Shown one piece after another: positions 1 through 10,310 of a DNA stretch of 64,000 bases. The first letter of the stretch is position 1. Each line of letters starts with the position of its first letter. A program made the translations under genes and the position numbers. Source of the DNA: Bactrocera neohumeralis (lineage: Eukaryota; Arthropoda; Insecta; Diptera; Tephritidae); NCBI RefSeq assembly GCF_024586455.1, contig NW_026089624.1, forward strand, positions 9,639,341 to 9,703,340, read 5' to 3'. The notes under the pieces are model-generated. The model had not been told where the DNA came from, ran no database searches, and saw only the letters and a list, made by a program, of their open reading frames with translations.

Positions 1-172
1 TTCACCCATACATGCGGTAAACTTTTCAATTTGATCACAGTAGTATAACCCCATATCTATATCGCAGGGTTTTAAGCGATACGTATAACCGTTCCTGAAC
101 AAAACTACAAGGTGATTTCCAAAGTGAACAGGATCTTTAAAAAAAACAGAACAAATGGTTTTTCCGGCAAAA
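1..172. other. flank of mariner fragment, nothing else recognised
   Basis: AT-rich sequence downstream of the mariner fragment. It may include the 3' untranslated part of the element. I see no terminal repeat or gene. Confidence 0.4.
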
Positions 173-514
173 TCATTTTATTTTATTCAGAATAGCTCCT
201 TGTGCTTCAATACAGGTTTTAGCACGGTCCAAAAGCATGTCGAACGAGTGTTTTAGCTCGTTGGCCGCTATGGCCCCCAGTATGCCGGTGCAATCCTTTT
301 GAATGGCTTCTACGTCTGCATAACGCTTTCCTTTCATGGGAAAATGCATTTTTCCGAAAAGGAAGAAGTCGCACGGTGCCATATCAGGTGAATACGGGGA
401 GTGGTTAATGGTTAAAATGTGCTTTTTGGTCAAATAATCGTCCTTCGAAAAAGTGCGCTGCAATAAACACAAAAAAGTACCGCAAAGAAAGCTCTCTTTG
501 AGATATAGAAACAA
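173..514 (-). pseudogene. mariner transposase, C-terminal fragment
   Basis: Remnant of a Tc1/mariner transposase, the nuclear enzyme that cuts and pastes mariner DNA at TA sites. The translation carries the mariner signature YSPDMAPCDFFLF, which holds the third catalytic aspartate of the D,D34D triad, followed by the usual C-terminal stretch ending in KTCIEAQG. The first ~30 residues (high-coordinate end) look unrelated, so similarity starts only shortly before the signature. The two upstream catalytic aspartates and the N-terminal helix-turn-helix are absent, so it cannot be active. Other mariner fragments lie at 18261-18820 and 36040-36350. Confidence 0.85.
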
Positions 515-698
515 ATAAGTGCAGTTCAGTTACACAAGAGAAATATTTATTTTATATTATCGAGATAAAGAAGCCAAAAAAGTACAGTTAAGAACTCAAA
601 TATAAGATTAGCAGCTGATGCGGCAGACTTTGATTTACGATATAATTTTTTATATTAAGAGAGGAACGAAGAGTTGTAGACAATTTAAGTATGAATTA
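515..698. other. AT-rich end of first contig
   Basis: Unassigned AT-rich sequence that runs into the first gap. No coding or repeat signal recognised. Confidence 0.4.
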
Positions 699-798
699 NN
701 NNNNNNNNNNNNNNNNNNNNNNNNNNNNNNNNNNNNNNNNNNNNNNNNNNNNNNNNNNNNNNNNNNNNNNNNNNNNNNNNNNNNNNNNNNNNNNNNNN
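699..798. other. assembly gap (100 N)
   Basis: Exactly 100 N, the usual placeholder for a gap of unknown size. The contig to its right starts with sequence that is repeated, inverted, at 14858-17610. Confidence 0.99.
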
Positions 799-3579
799 AC
801 CATATGTTAAACATAATTTGAATAATATAGAATAAAGTGAACCAAATTAACGTTATGTTATTTTATTAAGAAACTAGCTGGCCCCGCAGCCGATGTCCTG
901 CGTAAAATTATGTGTTTTGAAATGAAAAGAAAGCTGAATTTATCATTTAATCTTTTTCAATGTAACGCAGCTCGATAAACAACTTTTTTTGGTTTCTGTT
1001 CTGGTGTAAGGAAAAGATGGTTTTACAACTCGTAAGCACGCCATGTTCATATATCTGGCCGTGTGAAAAACATAGCATTTCCAAATGAGACTATCCTTGT
1101 GTTCTGTTGATTGTCACCTCAAATATTCACTGAAAACGGAATTCGTGGAAAGAATCAAGCATTCTGCCTCCTTGTATTCGATAGCTGCGTCACAATCAGT
1201 CGGGTTCCATTACACAGTTTCGGTGCATGAAGATTGCGAAACACAATCACGACAGTTCCTACTTTGAGACGCAAATGATGCGGTGGCATACCAAGCCTCT
1301 CCAAACAATTTAGAAATTCCACTGGAAAATTTACTTTGAATTTTCCAGTTTAAGTCAACAACATCATTATTTTTGGTAGCAATCATATTTATGATAATTT
1401 GGCCAATGTCCGAACATTCGTGATGAGTTCATCTTTCGAGAATTGATAAACGGCAGATGGAATTGATATCAAACCACCGAAAGTATCAACCCGAATTGAC
1501 CCATATCTAATTTTTAGTGAATACGATGTAAAATGTCTTCGGCAATGTAATTTTTGTTCGTATCCCATAATTGACGCGGATTTGAAGGTTGATATGTCGA
1601 AATGATTATCGCGAAAAGTGTGTGATCTTCATTTGCATTCGAAGTAGCAATCGCATCGTCCGTCGTTTGATTCCAGTGATTATCATGTTACAGCAATTGT
1701 AATTGCTGGCTTGCTTCTCAAAATGTTGCACACACCGTACCATTCACCATACGCAATGACTCAAATGACGTTGAACCGCGTACATTAATCAATAGCAATC
1801 GTCGTTTTTCGGGTGAATTGTGTAAATTCTTTGTAATGCATTAGATGAGAACACACCTGGTTGGTCTTGCTTTCTGCGTAAATATTTCTTCGACGATGCA
1901 TTCCATGTATCAGGATATTTCCAAATAGAGCAATGGTCTTGCAAACAGATCACTGACAAAAGTTGAGAAAAAACTCGTCAATGTTAATTTTGTTGCTGTA
2001 TTCTCTGGGAATTTGCGCAGAAATGATTTCATCAATTTGATCTGGTGTAATGCACCATCCAAAGAAGAATGTGTACGTGCGGCAAACCACTCTTTTGCCA
2101 CTCAACAGAGTACATCTAGCATTTAACAGCACCACATATGCGTTGCTTCAAGATATGGGATGTTGATGCCAAAAATTACGCCGACCGATATTAGCGCGAC
2201 CTTTTCGTGGCATCATAACAAATTTCTATCTGTAATTAATCACTTTGTGTGAAACACACATACGAGTAACGTTTCCACTGAATTATTTTTTTTGAATAGC
2301 CGGAATAAAGAAACCAAAAAAAAAAATTGTGTGAAAATAAGTTATTTTTTGGAATTGTCCAATTTTCCGACTTTCCGACTTTCCTCACGAAAAGCATACG
2401 GTTTTATTTTATTTCTAAACCTTCCCCGATCCACAGCGAACAACCTGCGAACAACCTCTGAAAATTTCTTTAAGATTGGTTCAGCCGTTCTCGACCATTA
2501 GAGTTACTAACAAACAAACATTCATTCGTTTATATGGGGAAAAAGAAAAGGACTGTTTTTGGGGGTTTTCCGGCAATTATTCAACTTTGACTCGCCGTAA
2601 AAACCATCTTTGAACCTCAACGAACACTTAGAAAAGAATTGGCCAAATTGGTCCAGGCGTTGTTAAGTTATGCGCTTAGCAACACATTTTCCGATTCATT
2701 TTTATATATGTATGTATATACATATGTGTTAGGGGGTTATCCCATGAAGATGTGAAACATCTATAGGCACGGGTACACATGATTTTCGCCGTGGCGATCG
2801 CCATGCTATATTACGTAGTAGTCTATACGTAGTTTATATGTAGCATGTATATATATAGTATACTAGCTGACCCCGCAGTCGTTGTCCTGCGTGAAATTAT
2901 GTGTTTAGAAATGAAAAAGTTGAATTTATCATTTCACTTTTTTTCAATGTATCGCAGCTTGATAAACAACATTTTTTGGTTTCTGTTCCGGTGTATAGAA
3001 TAGATGGTTTTCCAACTCGTGAGCAGGCCACGTATGTATATCTGGCCGAGTGAAAAACATAGCATTTCCAAATGTATACCATACACTATGCGACTATGCT
3101 TGTGTCTCAAATGCAATTTTCACTGGAAACTGAATACGTTTGAACTGAAATGGCAAATTGTTAGAACTCAGAGAAATTCGTAGAATCAAGCATTCTGCCC
3201 CTTTGTATTCGATAGCTGCGTCACAATCAGTCAGGTTCCGTTACACAGTTTCGGCGCCTGAAGATTGTGGAACATAATAACGACAGATCCAACTTTGAGA
3301 CGCAAATTATGCGGTGGCATACCAAGCCTATTCAAAGAATTTAGAAATTCCACGATCGATCAATTTGTATGAGCGCAAGTCTCCCGGAATTCGACTTTGA
3401 ATCTTCCAGTTTAAGTCAACAACATCGGAATTTTTTGCAGCTAACATTGCGCGTTCACTTAAGGAATTGTAGTTACGATAATTTGTCCAATGTCCGAATA
3501 TTCGTGATGAATTCATCTTCAAAGGGAGAATGGAATTGATATCAAACCACCGGAAGTATCAACCGGAATTTACCCATTT
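799..3579 (+). repeat. left arm of contig-end inverted duplication
   Basis: This stretch starts at the first base of its contig. Base 799 pairs with 17610 and base 3579 pairs with 14858, the first base of the next contig. The arms are 2781 and 2753 bp, near-identical with small indels, for example around 2530-2590 versus 15830-15890. The whole content, including two Helitron 3' ends, is shared. A dovetail ending exactly at contig edges is typical of one contig placed in the wrong orientation. A real palindrome is less likely. Confidence 0.93.
874..2730 (-). mobile_element. Helitron A (degenerate)
   Basis: Rolling-circle transposon on the minus strand. Its 3' end has the diagnostic structure: a hairpin with CGCAG/CTGCG arms (885-889 and 898-902), then about seven bases, then CTAG followed by T (CTAG at 874-877, T at 873). 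The 5' end is placed near 2730 from the typical TATATAAAAATGAATCGG start and is approximate. Inside are Helitron-type fragments but no intact Rep or helicase. The same element appears inverted at about 15690-17536. Confidence 0.8.
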
Positions 3580-5035
3580 CCAATTCTTAGCGAATACGAT
3601 GTAAAATGTCTTCGGCAATGTCATGTTTGTTCGTATTCCATAATTGACGCTAATTTGATGGCTGATCATCGCGAAAAGTGTGCGAACTTCTTTCCAGTGA
3701 TTATCATGTTCCAGCAATTGTAATTGTTATGTGTATAATATCAAGATATTTCCGAATAGAGCAAGTTCTCGCAAACGGTTCACTGACGAAAGTTGAGAAA
3801 AAACTCGTAAATGTTAATTTTGTTGCTGGGGGTGTTTTCTCTGTCTGTACTGTATTCTCTGTGTTGAAATGGACTATTTGGTCTTTCTCCAAATTAACTG
3901 CGAGACGCACAACAGTCGGAAAACGTTCATGAATTGCAAAATTAAATATCATACAAAGCGCTTTATTGCAGTTCACGTATCGACCGTATCGTTCAAGATC
4001 AGTAACCGCCATGTTGCTTCCTTTGGTGACGTATTTACACACGTATTTTTTCGATTACACCAAACTACAATACGCAACATTGACATGATTTTTGAATGTG
4101 AATTAGACAACAGTGGCGAATATGGTACGATCCATATGTTGTCGACTTCGAAGTGTTGTTAACTTCGATATTCACGCCTCTAAATTGAATGCTAAATGTT
4201 CTGCCATTGTCATCTGGTGAGCGACGCTGATACTTTGGATATCCATCATTTCTAGTTTGTGTTTCCGAAAGAAAAGCACCTGGATAGTGTTTCGTACATT
4301 TATTGTCAGACATACAATCCGAAGTGGTATTGTGATGTCCGTAAGGTACATGAACCATATTGGTTTCGTATAATTCTGCTTCTATCTCTGGATCAGGAAT
4401 TTCCGCAGAAATGATTACATCAATTTGATTTGGTGTAACCACCATCCACCACCCAAAGAAGAATATGTGCGTGCGGCAAACCTCTCTTTTGCCACTCAAC
4501 AGAAAACATCCAGCTTTAAGATAAAGTTTACAAAACATCGCTACTGTTGTTTGAAAAGTTGTCCTCTGACATCGTGACGATCGCTTGCTGATTGCCCGCG
4601 ATCCATAATTTCATTCGTATGTCATCGCATCCTGGGAATACTCGGTCATGTGCCATGGGCTGTCAATATACATACTTATGTTGATGCCAAAACGAACGCG
4701 ACCATTTCGTGGCATCGTAACAAATTTCAATCTGTAATTGAGCACTTTGTGTGAAACACACATAACGGTTTCACGGAATAAATTTCAATAATTTTTTTTT
4801 TGAATAACCGGAATAAAAAAGAAAGGAAACGACAAATTTGACAATTGAAAAACGTATTTGAAAATTTATTTTCTTCATAATTTTTTTTTCGGAAAATTTT
4901 CCAGAATTTTCTTAAGTATTCTCTTTGTTTGGGCGGAGACCTGTCCGAATTGGTGGTAATCACCGAAATCGGCCCAGGCGTTCTCCAGTTATAAGCGTAG
5001 AAACTAACGTCACTTTCTTTTATATGTATATATAT
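2863..5035 (-). mobile_element. Helitron B with Rep remnant
   Basis: Second minus-strand Helitron, directly upstream of Helitron A. Its 3' end shows a CGCAG/CTGCG hairpin (2874-2878 and 2887-2891) and CTAG (2863-2866) followed by T. The 5' end near 5035 shows the family-type start (TATATATACATATAAAAG on the minus strand) followed by the usual GAACGCCTGGGCCGATTTCG-type sequence. Rep-protein remnants lie at 3704-4538. The 3' end is repeated inverted at 15571-15574. Confidence 0.8.
3704..4538 (-). pseudogene. Helitron Rep/helicase-like protein remnant
   Basis: Broken coding remnant of the Helitron rolling-circle replication initiator. The 4065-4538 segment contains SDNKCTKHYPGAFLSETQT and the 3704-4042 segment contains CKYVTKGSNMAV and IHERFPTVVRLAVNLE. 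These are conserved blocks of the Helitron N-terminal and Rep region, in the expected order on the minus strand. The two segments are in different frames, and the HUH nuclease motif and helicase domain are not seen. It is non-functional and belongs to Helitron B. Confidence 0.85.
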
Positions 5036-5199
5036 GTAGATGTATATTTTTACGTGGCTTGCAAAAATCTGTGTCGATATGTATGCAAGCTCATGGAGAG
5101 GCTGCTACAGCGGCAAGGGAAGCAGTGGCAATTGGCGATCGTTCGTTTGTGTTTTCGGCACAGCTCGGATTTTCTACCAACAACACAATGTTGTGACGC

Positions 5200-5345
5200 T
5201 TTGTCGTCGCGTCAGTTCTTCGACACATTGAAGCGCTGAACACATAGAGAGCGACAGACTGCAAACTACAGCTGTCAAATAATAAAATACACACGTTCTT
5301 ATGGGCAGTGTTATTTTGACAGCTGCACGACTACACGACTGCAGG
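5200..5345 (+). repeat. foldback-type repeat related to 22398-22577
   Basis: Contains the string ATAAAATACACACGTTCTTA and a neighbouring GCGACAGACTGCAA, both also present in the large foldback at 22398-22577. The right side (GACAGCTGCACGACTACACGACTG) resembles the loop of that foldback. It is probably a diverged member of the same MITE-like family. No protein is encoded. Confidence 0.5.
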
Positions 5346-6240
5346 CCGACAGTTGTCGTTCTCGCTAACTTCAATATCCTCCTATTTTTGCCAACGACAG
5401 TAGGACTACAGTAGAGTTGACAGTAGAATGGAATATAGAAAGAAGAGGTAGAGGGTGATGCCACTAATATGTAAAATGTAAAATTATTCACAGCTCTAAC
5501 AAACTTGACGTTATTTTACAAATAAAAGCATAAAATAGCTTATTATAGCTCTATTATTTCATTTGTAATAACAATTGATAATTTAAAGCAAAAATATTTA
5601 CCTATTTACTTATTTTTTGCATAAAAAATTTCATTTGAACAAAACATTAAAAATCCATTGAAGTGAAAGGTATTAGTATGGCCACAACGAAATTGTGTAC
5701 ATGCAAAATGGACAGCTGTGTTGTCTTGTGTACATGCCGGCCATTGTTATGTTGCTGCCTTCTTACGAATGTTAATGTGGTAAGATGCACAACGCCATTT
5801 TCAGTTCACTGTCACAGTCATTGTGTTTACCACTTGACTCTTCGACAAAACGTGAGCTTCGCCATTGGTTGTATGTGACACCGGAGATTTCGCATGAAGC
5901 AATAAGTGTACACATTTGCATACAAATTTATGCGTAGACAAATTTACAAATATTATACGTATGGTCTGTCATATTTGCTTACATTCACACATAATTACAT
6001 ACATATGTACGTGAATATGCGCGACCGCTTCCCAGCAAAACTTCGCTAACGTATTCACCAACACATAAGCAAATCTTAAAAACAAAAAAAAAAAATTTAC
6101 GTGAATGTGAAAACAGGTCACATGTTGGGAATATATTTCGTACTCCGTCCCTCCACAGTTGTGCTACAAGAATGGTTGTGCTATATGCAGATATGCATTG
6201 TAGTCGTTTGATGTAAGAAGTAATCAGTATCAGTAGAAGT
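5346..6240. other. AT-rich spacer, no gene recognised
   Basis: AT-rich sequence with long A runs. A 71-codon open frame at 5663-5878 is rich in Cys but matches nothing I know and lacks gene context. I see no promoter or terminal repeat that I can defend. Confidence 0.4.
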
Positions 6241-6460
6241 AATCAGTATATAACAAAGTGGAAAACTGCATTTCTCACATTTGTGTGAAAACTTGTGAAG
6301 TGAATAGACGTGCGCGCGCATCTTTAATCGTTAGTTAAAAAACAAAGAATTAAAAATATTGGAATCAGCTATACACTTTGACAGCGACAAAATTGAGGCA
6401 AGTATTTATTATATAAATCACTTATATTATATTATAAAATTTTTTCCTATTTTTGTGTAG

Positions 6461-6645
6461 ATGTATTTGTAATGGAAGGACGGCCAGGTTTTGAACGGGC
6501 ATTAAGAAGAGTGGTGGACCTTAGCCACAATAGGCACCGCCAAAACAAATTATCTTTAAATAAACGGTAAGTTATTTCTTTTCCAAAATTTTAGTAATAT
6601 TTAATGTTTTATAATTCCAGGTCGGAACAACAACAACCAAAGTAG
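6461..6645 (+). pseudogene. orphan terminal exon pair, relative of the 51.4-52.6 kb coiled-coil gene
   Basis: Two exons, 6461-6566 and 6621-6645, are joined across a 54-nt intron (GTAAGT donor, TTCCAG acceptor) and end in TAG. Read in the phase of an incoming exon that supplies one base, the frame begins V-F and continues FERALRRVVDLSHNRHRQNK. The last exon of the gene at 51432-52558 begins in the same phase, also reads V-F, and continues FEQNIKRSILLSHHRLKQRS. The shared phase, shared VF start and the FE-x(2-3)-R-x(2-3)-LSH-x-R-x-(R/K)-Q pattern argue for common origin. The upstream exons are absent. A first exon ending near 6410 with a GCAAGT donor is possible. If translated from the internal ATG at 6472 it would give about 39 residues. 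It is most likely a deletion derivative of a transposon. Confidence 0.6.
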
Positions 6646-6807
6646 GTGCAGCTTTTAAATAATGTATGGATGCAATTATTTTTATTTTTATTTATTTAAA
6701 TATGTACTATTTGTAATATATATATATTATATGTACGGATACAATGAATAATAAAAATAACCTATATTTGTTTTATTTTATATGGAGTAGGATAAAAGGA
6801 TAAGTAT

Positions 6808-6930
6808 ACCATACTACTTTACCATCGTACTGCTTTACCATCGTACCACTTTACCATCGTACTACTTTACCATCATGCTACTTTACCATCATACTACTTT
6901 ACCATCAAACTACTATATCATCCTACCATC
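6808..6930 (+). repeat. 16-bp tandem repeat (about 7 units)
   Basis: Units of the form ACCATCGTACTACTTT repeat head to tail with a strict 16-base period (6821, 6837, 6853, 6869, 6885, 6901) and decay at both ends. Non-coding minisatellite. Confidence 0.95.
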
Positions 6931-7560
6931 GGTTGAAAAGAGACGAGCATATGACAAAGTGATGGTAAATTTGTATGCAAAGAAAAAGGATAGACAACTC
7001 ACACGTATTCAAAGTATGCGATAGAATCTTCCCATGCCTCTGTACAAACTGATGTAAACTATTCGAATTTTTCACGCATTATATCCATAGTTATACGGCA
7101 GGTTTATGGCATTATATAACGTATAGTCTTCTTGCTGGGTTGGTCTTTTAATATGTCATCAAACATACATATAATGCCCAGCAAATAAATATGTAAATAA
7201 GTATATATAGCTTTTTAAACCTACATTAATTAAATATTTAGGTAATAATGCAGGCAGAATTGAGCATTTTCGATGTTAAATGAGAAATATAATGCTAATT
7301 TCAATGTAAAGAAATGTACGCCTACAGATTCGTTTATTTTCTATGCGCAACCGACTTAGTATATAATTTACATATTATCGATATATATTTGGTATCAAAG
7401 CATATATATATGTATGTACTTAAAATTTACCTGCATACATACATACATATGTATGTATGTATGTATGTATTTCATGATGATTCCATAAAATCACTAAAAA
7501 TATATAATAGAGTATATTTTGTATTATTACCCAAATCATTAATATAAGTTTAAGGTAATT
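6931..7560. other. AT-rich spacer with TATG/CATA microsatellite
   Basis: No gene seen. A palindromic microsatellite sits at about 7434-7470, where CATA repeats switch to TATG repeats around CATATG. Confidence 0.6.
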
Positions 7561-7628
7561 AGTTTTAAATGTATGCAAGTTAACGGCAGCAGCCACACAG
7601 ACTCTTTATGAATAATATAAACAAATTC

Positions 7629-7774
7629 GGGCAATTCACAATCTGGTGCAAATGGTGTTGCATATTTGCGATTGCAAATTCGCTGTACATTTTGTTAGTG
7701 TAAAAGCAAAAATATACTCCCTAATTTGCAATTGCAAAGATGCAAGACCATTTGCACCAGATTCTGAATTGCCC
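7629..7774. mobile_element. MITE with ~53-bp terminal inverted repeats
   Basis: A 146-bp element starts GGGCAATTCACAATCTGGTG and ends with the inverse, CACCAGATTCTGAATTGCCC. The arms (7629-7681 and 7722-7774) are inverted copies with a few mismatches, separated by about 40 bp. There is no coding capacity. I could not identify a clear target duplication, so the superfamily is open. Confidence 0.85.
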
Positions 7775-8126
7775 TATTGTATCTCCCTACGGTATTACTA
7801 CTTGGTCAGCAGAATACTTTAATTAATAAGAAATCGATAAGTGAGCATAATTCAATATTCCATTATTTGTTTTGATAATGAGAATAATTGGAAATTCAAT
7901 GCTCTGGCATTTCATCAGTTAATGTGATTCCAAAGCATTTTTAGTAATAAGCATAGAATTCTAAGTAAATATAAGTGATTTTACGAATAAAGATCAGTGA
8001 GAGTATAGTATGTAATCAGCGAACAAGCATTACCGCACTCAAACCAACACGTTGTGTTTCATTTCTGCCGCTCGTAGCGGACGAAAACAATTTTTTTTTA
8101 ATACTTCCCACGTAAGGGAAGTTAAT
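7775..8126 (+). other. possible 5' LTR end of the gypsy element
   Basis: This sequence lies directly upstream of a primer-binding site at 8127. It has an AATAAA at about 7987, as expected in an LTR R region. I cannot set the LTR start, and no second LTR copy is visible, because the element's 3' end is lost at the 14758 gap. Confidence 0.4.
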
Positions 8127-8144
8127 TGGCGCCCAACGTTAAGG
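8127..8144 (+). promoter_or_regulatory. retrotransposon primer-binding site (tRNA-Lys type)
   Basis: TGGCGCCCAACGTTAAGG begins with a 13-base match to the complement of the 3' end of insect tRNA-Lys (TGGCGCCCAACGT...), then diverges. Several Ty3/gypsy elements use this primer. Its position about 1.7 kb before gag is long but is explained by the repeat inserted at 8289-8830. Confidence 0.65.
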
Positions 8145-8288
8145 GCTCGTTTTAATCGTATAAAGGGAGAGAAATGTATCCCTAGTACCGTAACGGTCGC
8201 GATTAGTGAACACCAGTACCAGAACCAGTCAACGTACATAAACCTCGTGCGAGAGGTAGTACCTATGCGAATAACGCATTAAAAAATT

Positions 8289-8830
8289 TAAAAAAAAAAC
8301 AAGAAAAAACGTTAACTTCGGTTGCACCGAAGCTAAATACCCTTCACAGGTGCATTTCTGTTAGTAACTATTTGTTCAGTTTGTATGGAAGCTATATGCT
8401 ATAGTCAACCGATCTGATCAATTTCTTCGGAGATTACATTGTTGCTTTAGGAAATAATATATACCAAATTTCGTGAATATATCTTGTCAAATGTGAAAGT
8501 TTTCCATACAAGCATTTGATTCCGATCGTTCAGTTTGTATGGCAGCTATATGTTATAGTGGTCCGATATCGGCCGTTCCGACAAATGAGCAGCTTCTTGA
8601 AGAGAAAATGATGTTTGCAAAATTTCAAAACGATATATTAAAAACTGAGGGACTAGTTCGTATATATACAGACAGACAGACGAACGGACAGACAGACGGA
8701 CATGGCTAAATCGACTCAGCTCGACATACTGATCATTTATATTTATACATTATAGGGTCTCCGACGATTCCTTCTGGGTGTTACAAACTTCGTGACAAAC
8801 TTAATATACCCTGTTCAGGGTATAAAAAAC
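8289..8830 (+). repeat. dispersed non-coding repeat, family 1
   Basis: Begins AACAAGAAAAAACGTTAACT near 8295, carries the small palindrome TTCGGTTGCACCGAA, includes two AGTTTGTATGG(A/C)AGCTATATG blocks and a CAGACAGACAGACGAACGGA tract, and ends in an ATACCCTGTTCAGGGTATA palindrome. I recognise this arrangement as a high-copy repeat of higher flies. There is no coding capacity. It sits in the gypsy leader. Confidence 0.75.
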
Positions 8831-9251
8831 AAGTAACCCAAAAAAGAGAGGAAAGTTAAAACAAAAATTCCAAAACTCTAAAAACTTGTCGTGTAAACAA
8901 ACAAACCTGAAATAAATCTAAATAATTCATTAGAAAAGTAACAGTGACTTAAATCACAAAAACACAAATATTTTATAAAACAACATCATCAACAAGCGGT
9001 AACAACAGCAGAGGCAACAATTGCATCATTAGCGGGAATTATAAAAGAGAAGAGAGAGAAAAGAGATTTCGAATATATGTATGTATATTAGAAATGGGAA
9101 TTAGCCCAAGTATTAAATATAAAAACCTCTCATAATGCGACTTTTGTAAGAGCGATCATGATACTAGGGAATGTCCTAAACTCAAAAAACAAAAAAACTA
9201 AAGACTATAACTAATGGTTTGTACAACCAATAAATTACATGATTAAAAGCT

Positions 9252-9690
9252 GCGATTCACCACCGCAAGGGGGACCCTCCAGAGAATAATAAAAAAATTA
9301 ATCAAACGAAATTTTTTTTCATAATAAAAAAATAACAGGCTCGAACGCCCTACCGAATAATTTGGACAATGACAGAATATATAAAGTAGTAAAAGGGGTA
9401 TGCAATTAAAAAAAAAAAATTATTTCAAAAAATATGTACCAAATTACTTCCACGACGAAGCTAAGAAAGTAAACTGCATGAACGCAGTATTTAATTACAT
9501 ATGGAAAAATAAAACAGCCACGTTAGAGGACTATTATAATAGGGATTCTTTAGAAGCAGAAAGTGTGGCTATGATTCAGGTTTCAAAAAGATTATACCGA
9601 TAAATTAATAAAATAATAATTAAAGGCTCGACCAGCCATATAACAAAAATATATTGAAACCGCGATTCACCACCGCAAGGGGGACCCTCC
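9252..9690 (+). repeat. 29-bp perfect direct repeat in gypsy leader
   Basis: The 29 bases starting GCGATTCACCACCGCAAGGG occur at 9252-9280 and again at 9662-9690, each followed by AT-rich sequence and a (A)ATAAT-type stretch. They lie between the primer-binding site and gag, where packaging or translation signals of LTR elements sit. Their function is unknown. Confidence 0.9.
9400..9603 (+). other. short open frame in gypsy leader
   Basis: A 67-codon frame lies between the two copies of the 29-bp repeat. It starts with a lysine run from an A tract and has no recognised motif. It could be a leader uORF or chance. Confidence 0.25.
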
Positions 9691-9819
9691 GGTTTATAAT
9701 AAAGCTTAATTCTGCGATTTTGAACTCCAGACCCTCCAGAATAAAAAAGCATCTCTTCCTAGAAGAGATAAAAAAAAAAATTATTAACGAAAAAGACCAG
9801 AAACTGAAAATTAGGCAAG

Positions 9820-10310
9820 ATGGCTAACGGTGACGCTTTGACCGTAGACCTAATAGCTCGCCTTATTGCTGACAGCAATATAGCATTACGCGAGGAAGTA
9901 GAGCAATTACGCTCACAAATAGTAATCAATACCAATAGTGCAACCGAATTTTTAACACAGACAATATACGATAATATAGCCTGTCAAGAATCGTTAGACG
10001 TAGTTAAATCCGTACCTGAATTTACTGGTAGGATGAACTTATATGTTAGTTGGAGAGAGACAGTGCTTAACGCTATGAGCCTATACGTGAGGGGCAGTAG
10101 AAAATACTTTGCTGCCTTCACAATACCTAGAAACAAAATAACGCATGATGCAAACGATGCATTAACTAACCATGGAACAGTCCTTAATTTTGATGCAATT
10201 CTATCTCCTTTAGACTTTGCATATGCGGACAAACGTCCAATACATATAATCGAACAAGAACTAAGTATCTTAAGGCAGGGTGCAATGTCGGTTGTAGAAT
10301 ATTACAACCT
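9820..10310 (+). pseudogene. gag: gypsy gag, N-terminal half
   Basis: Structural Gag protein of the LTR element, which forms the cytoplasmic particle. It starts at an ATG in the context AAG-ATG-GCT. After ~60 residues it carries SVPEFTGRMNLYVSW, then RPIHIIEQELSILRQG and VVEYYN, all typical of the 412/mdg1-like capsid region. Reading stops being gag at 10310, where a minus-strand RTE element begins. The frame resumes at 13530 after the 12-base target duplication ATATTACAACCT, giving a natural Y-Y-N-L-V continuation. The open frame nominally runs to 10560, but residues past ~164 are RTE sequence read backwards. Confidence 0.85.

Noticed and set aside
5663..5878. Cys-rich 71-codon frame that might be a small secreted protein
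   Set aside because: No signal peptide or conserved Cys pattern that I can defend, and no gene context.
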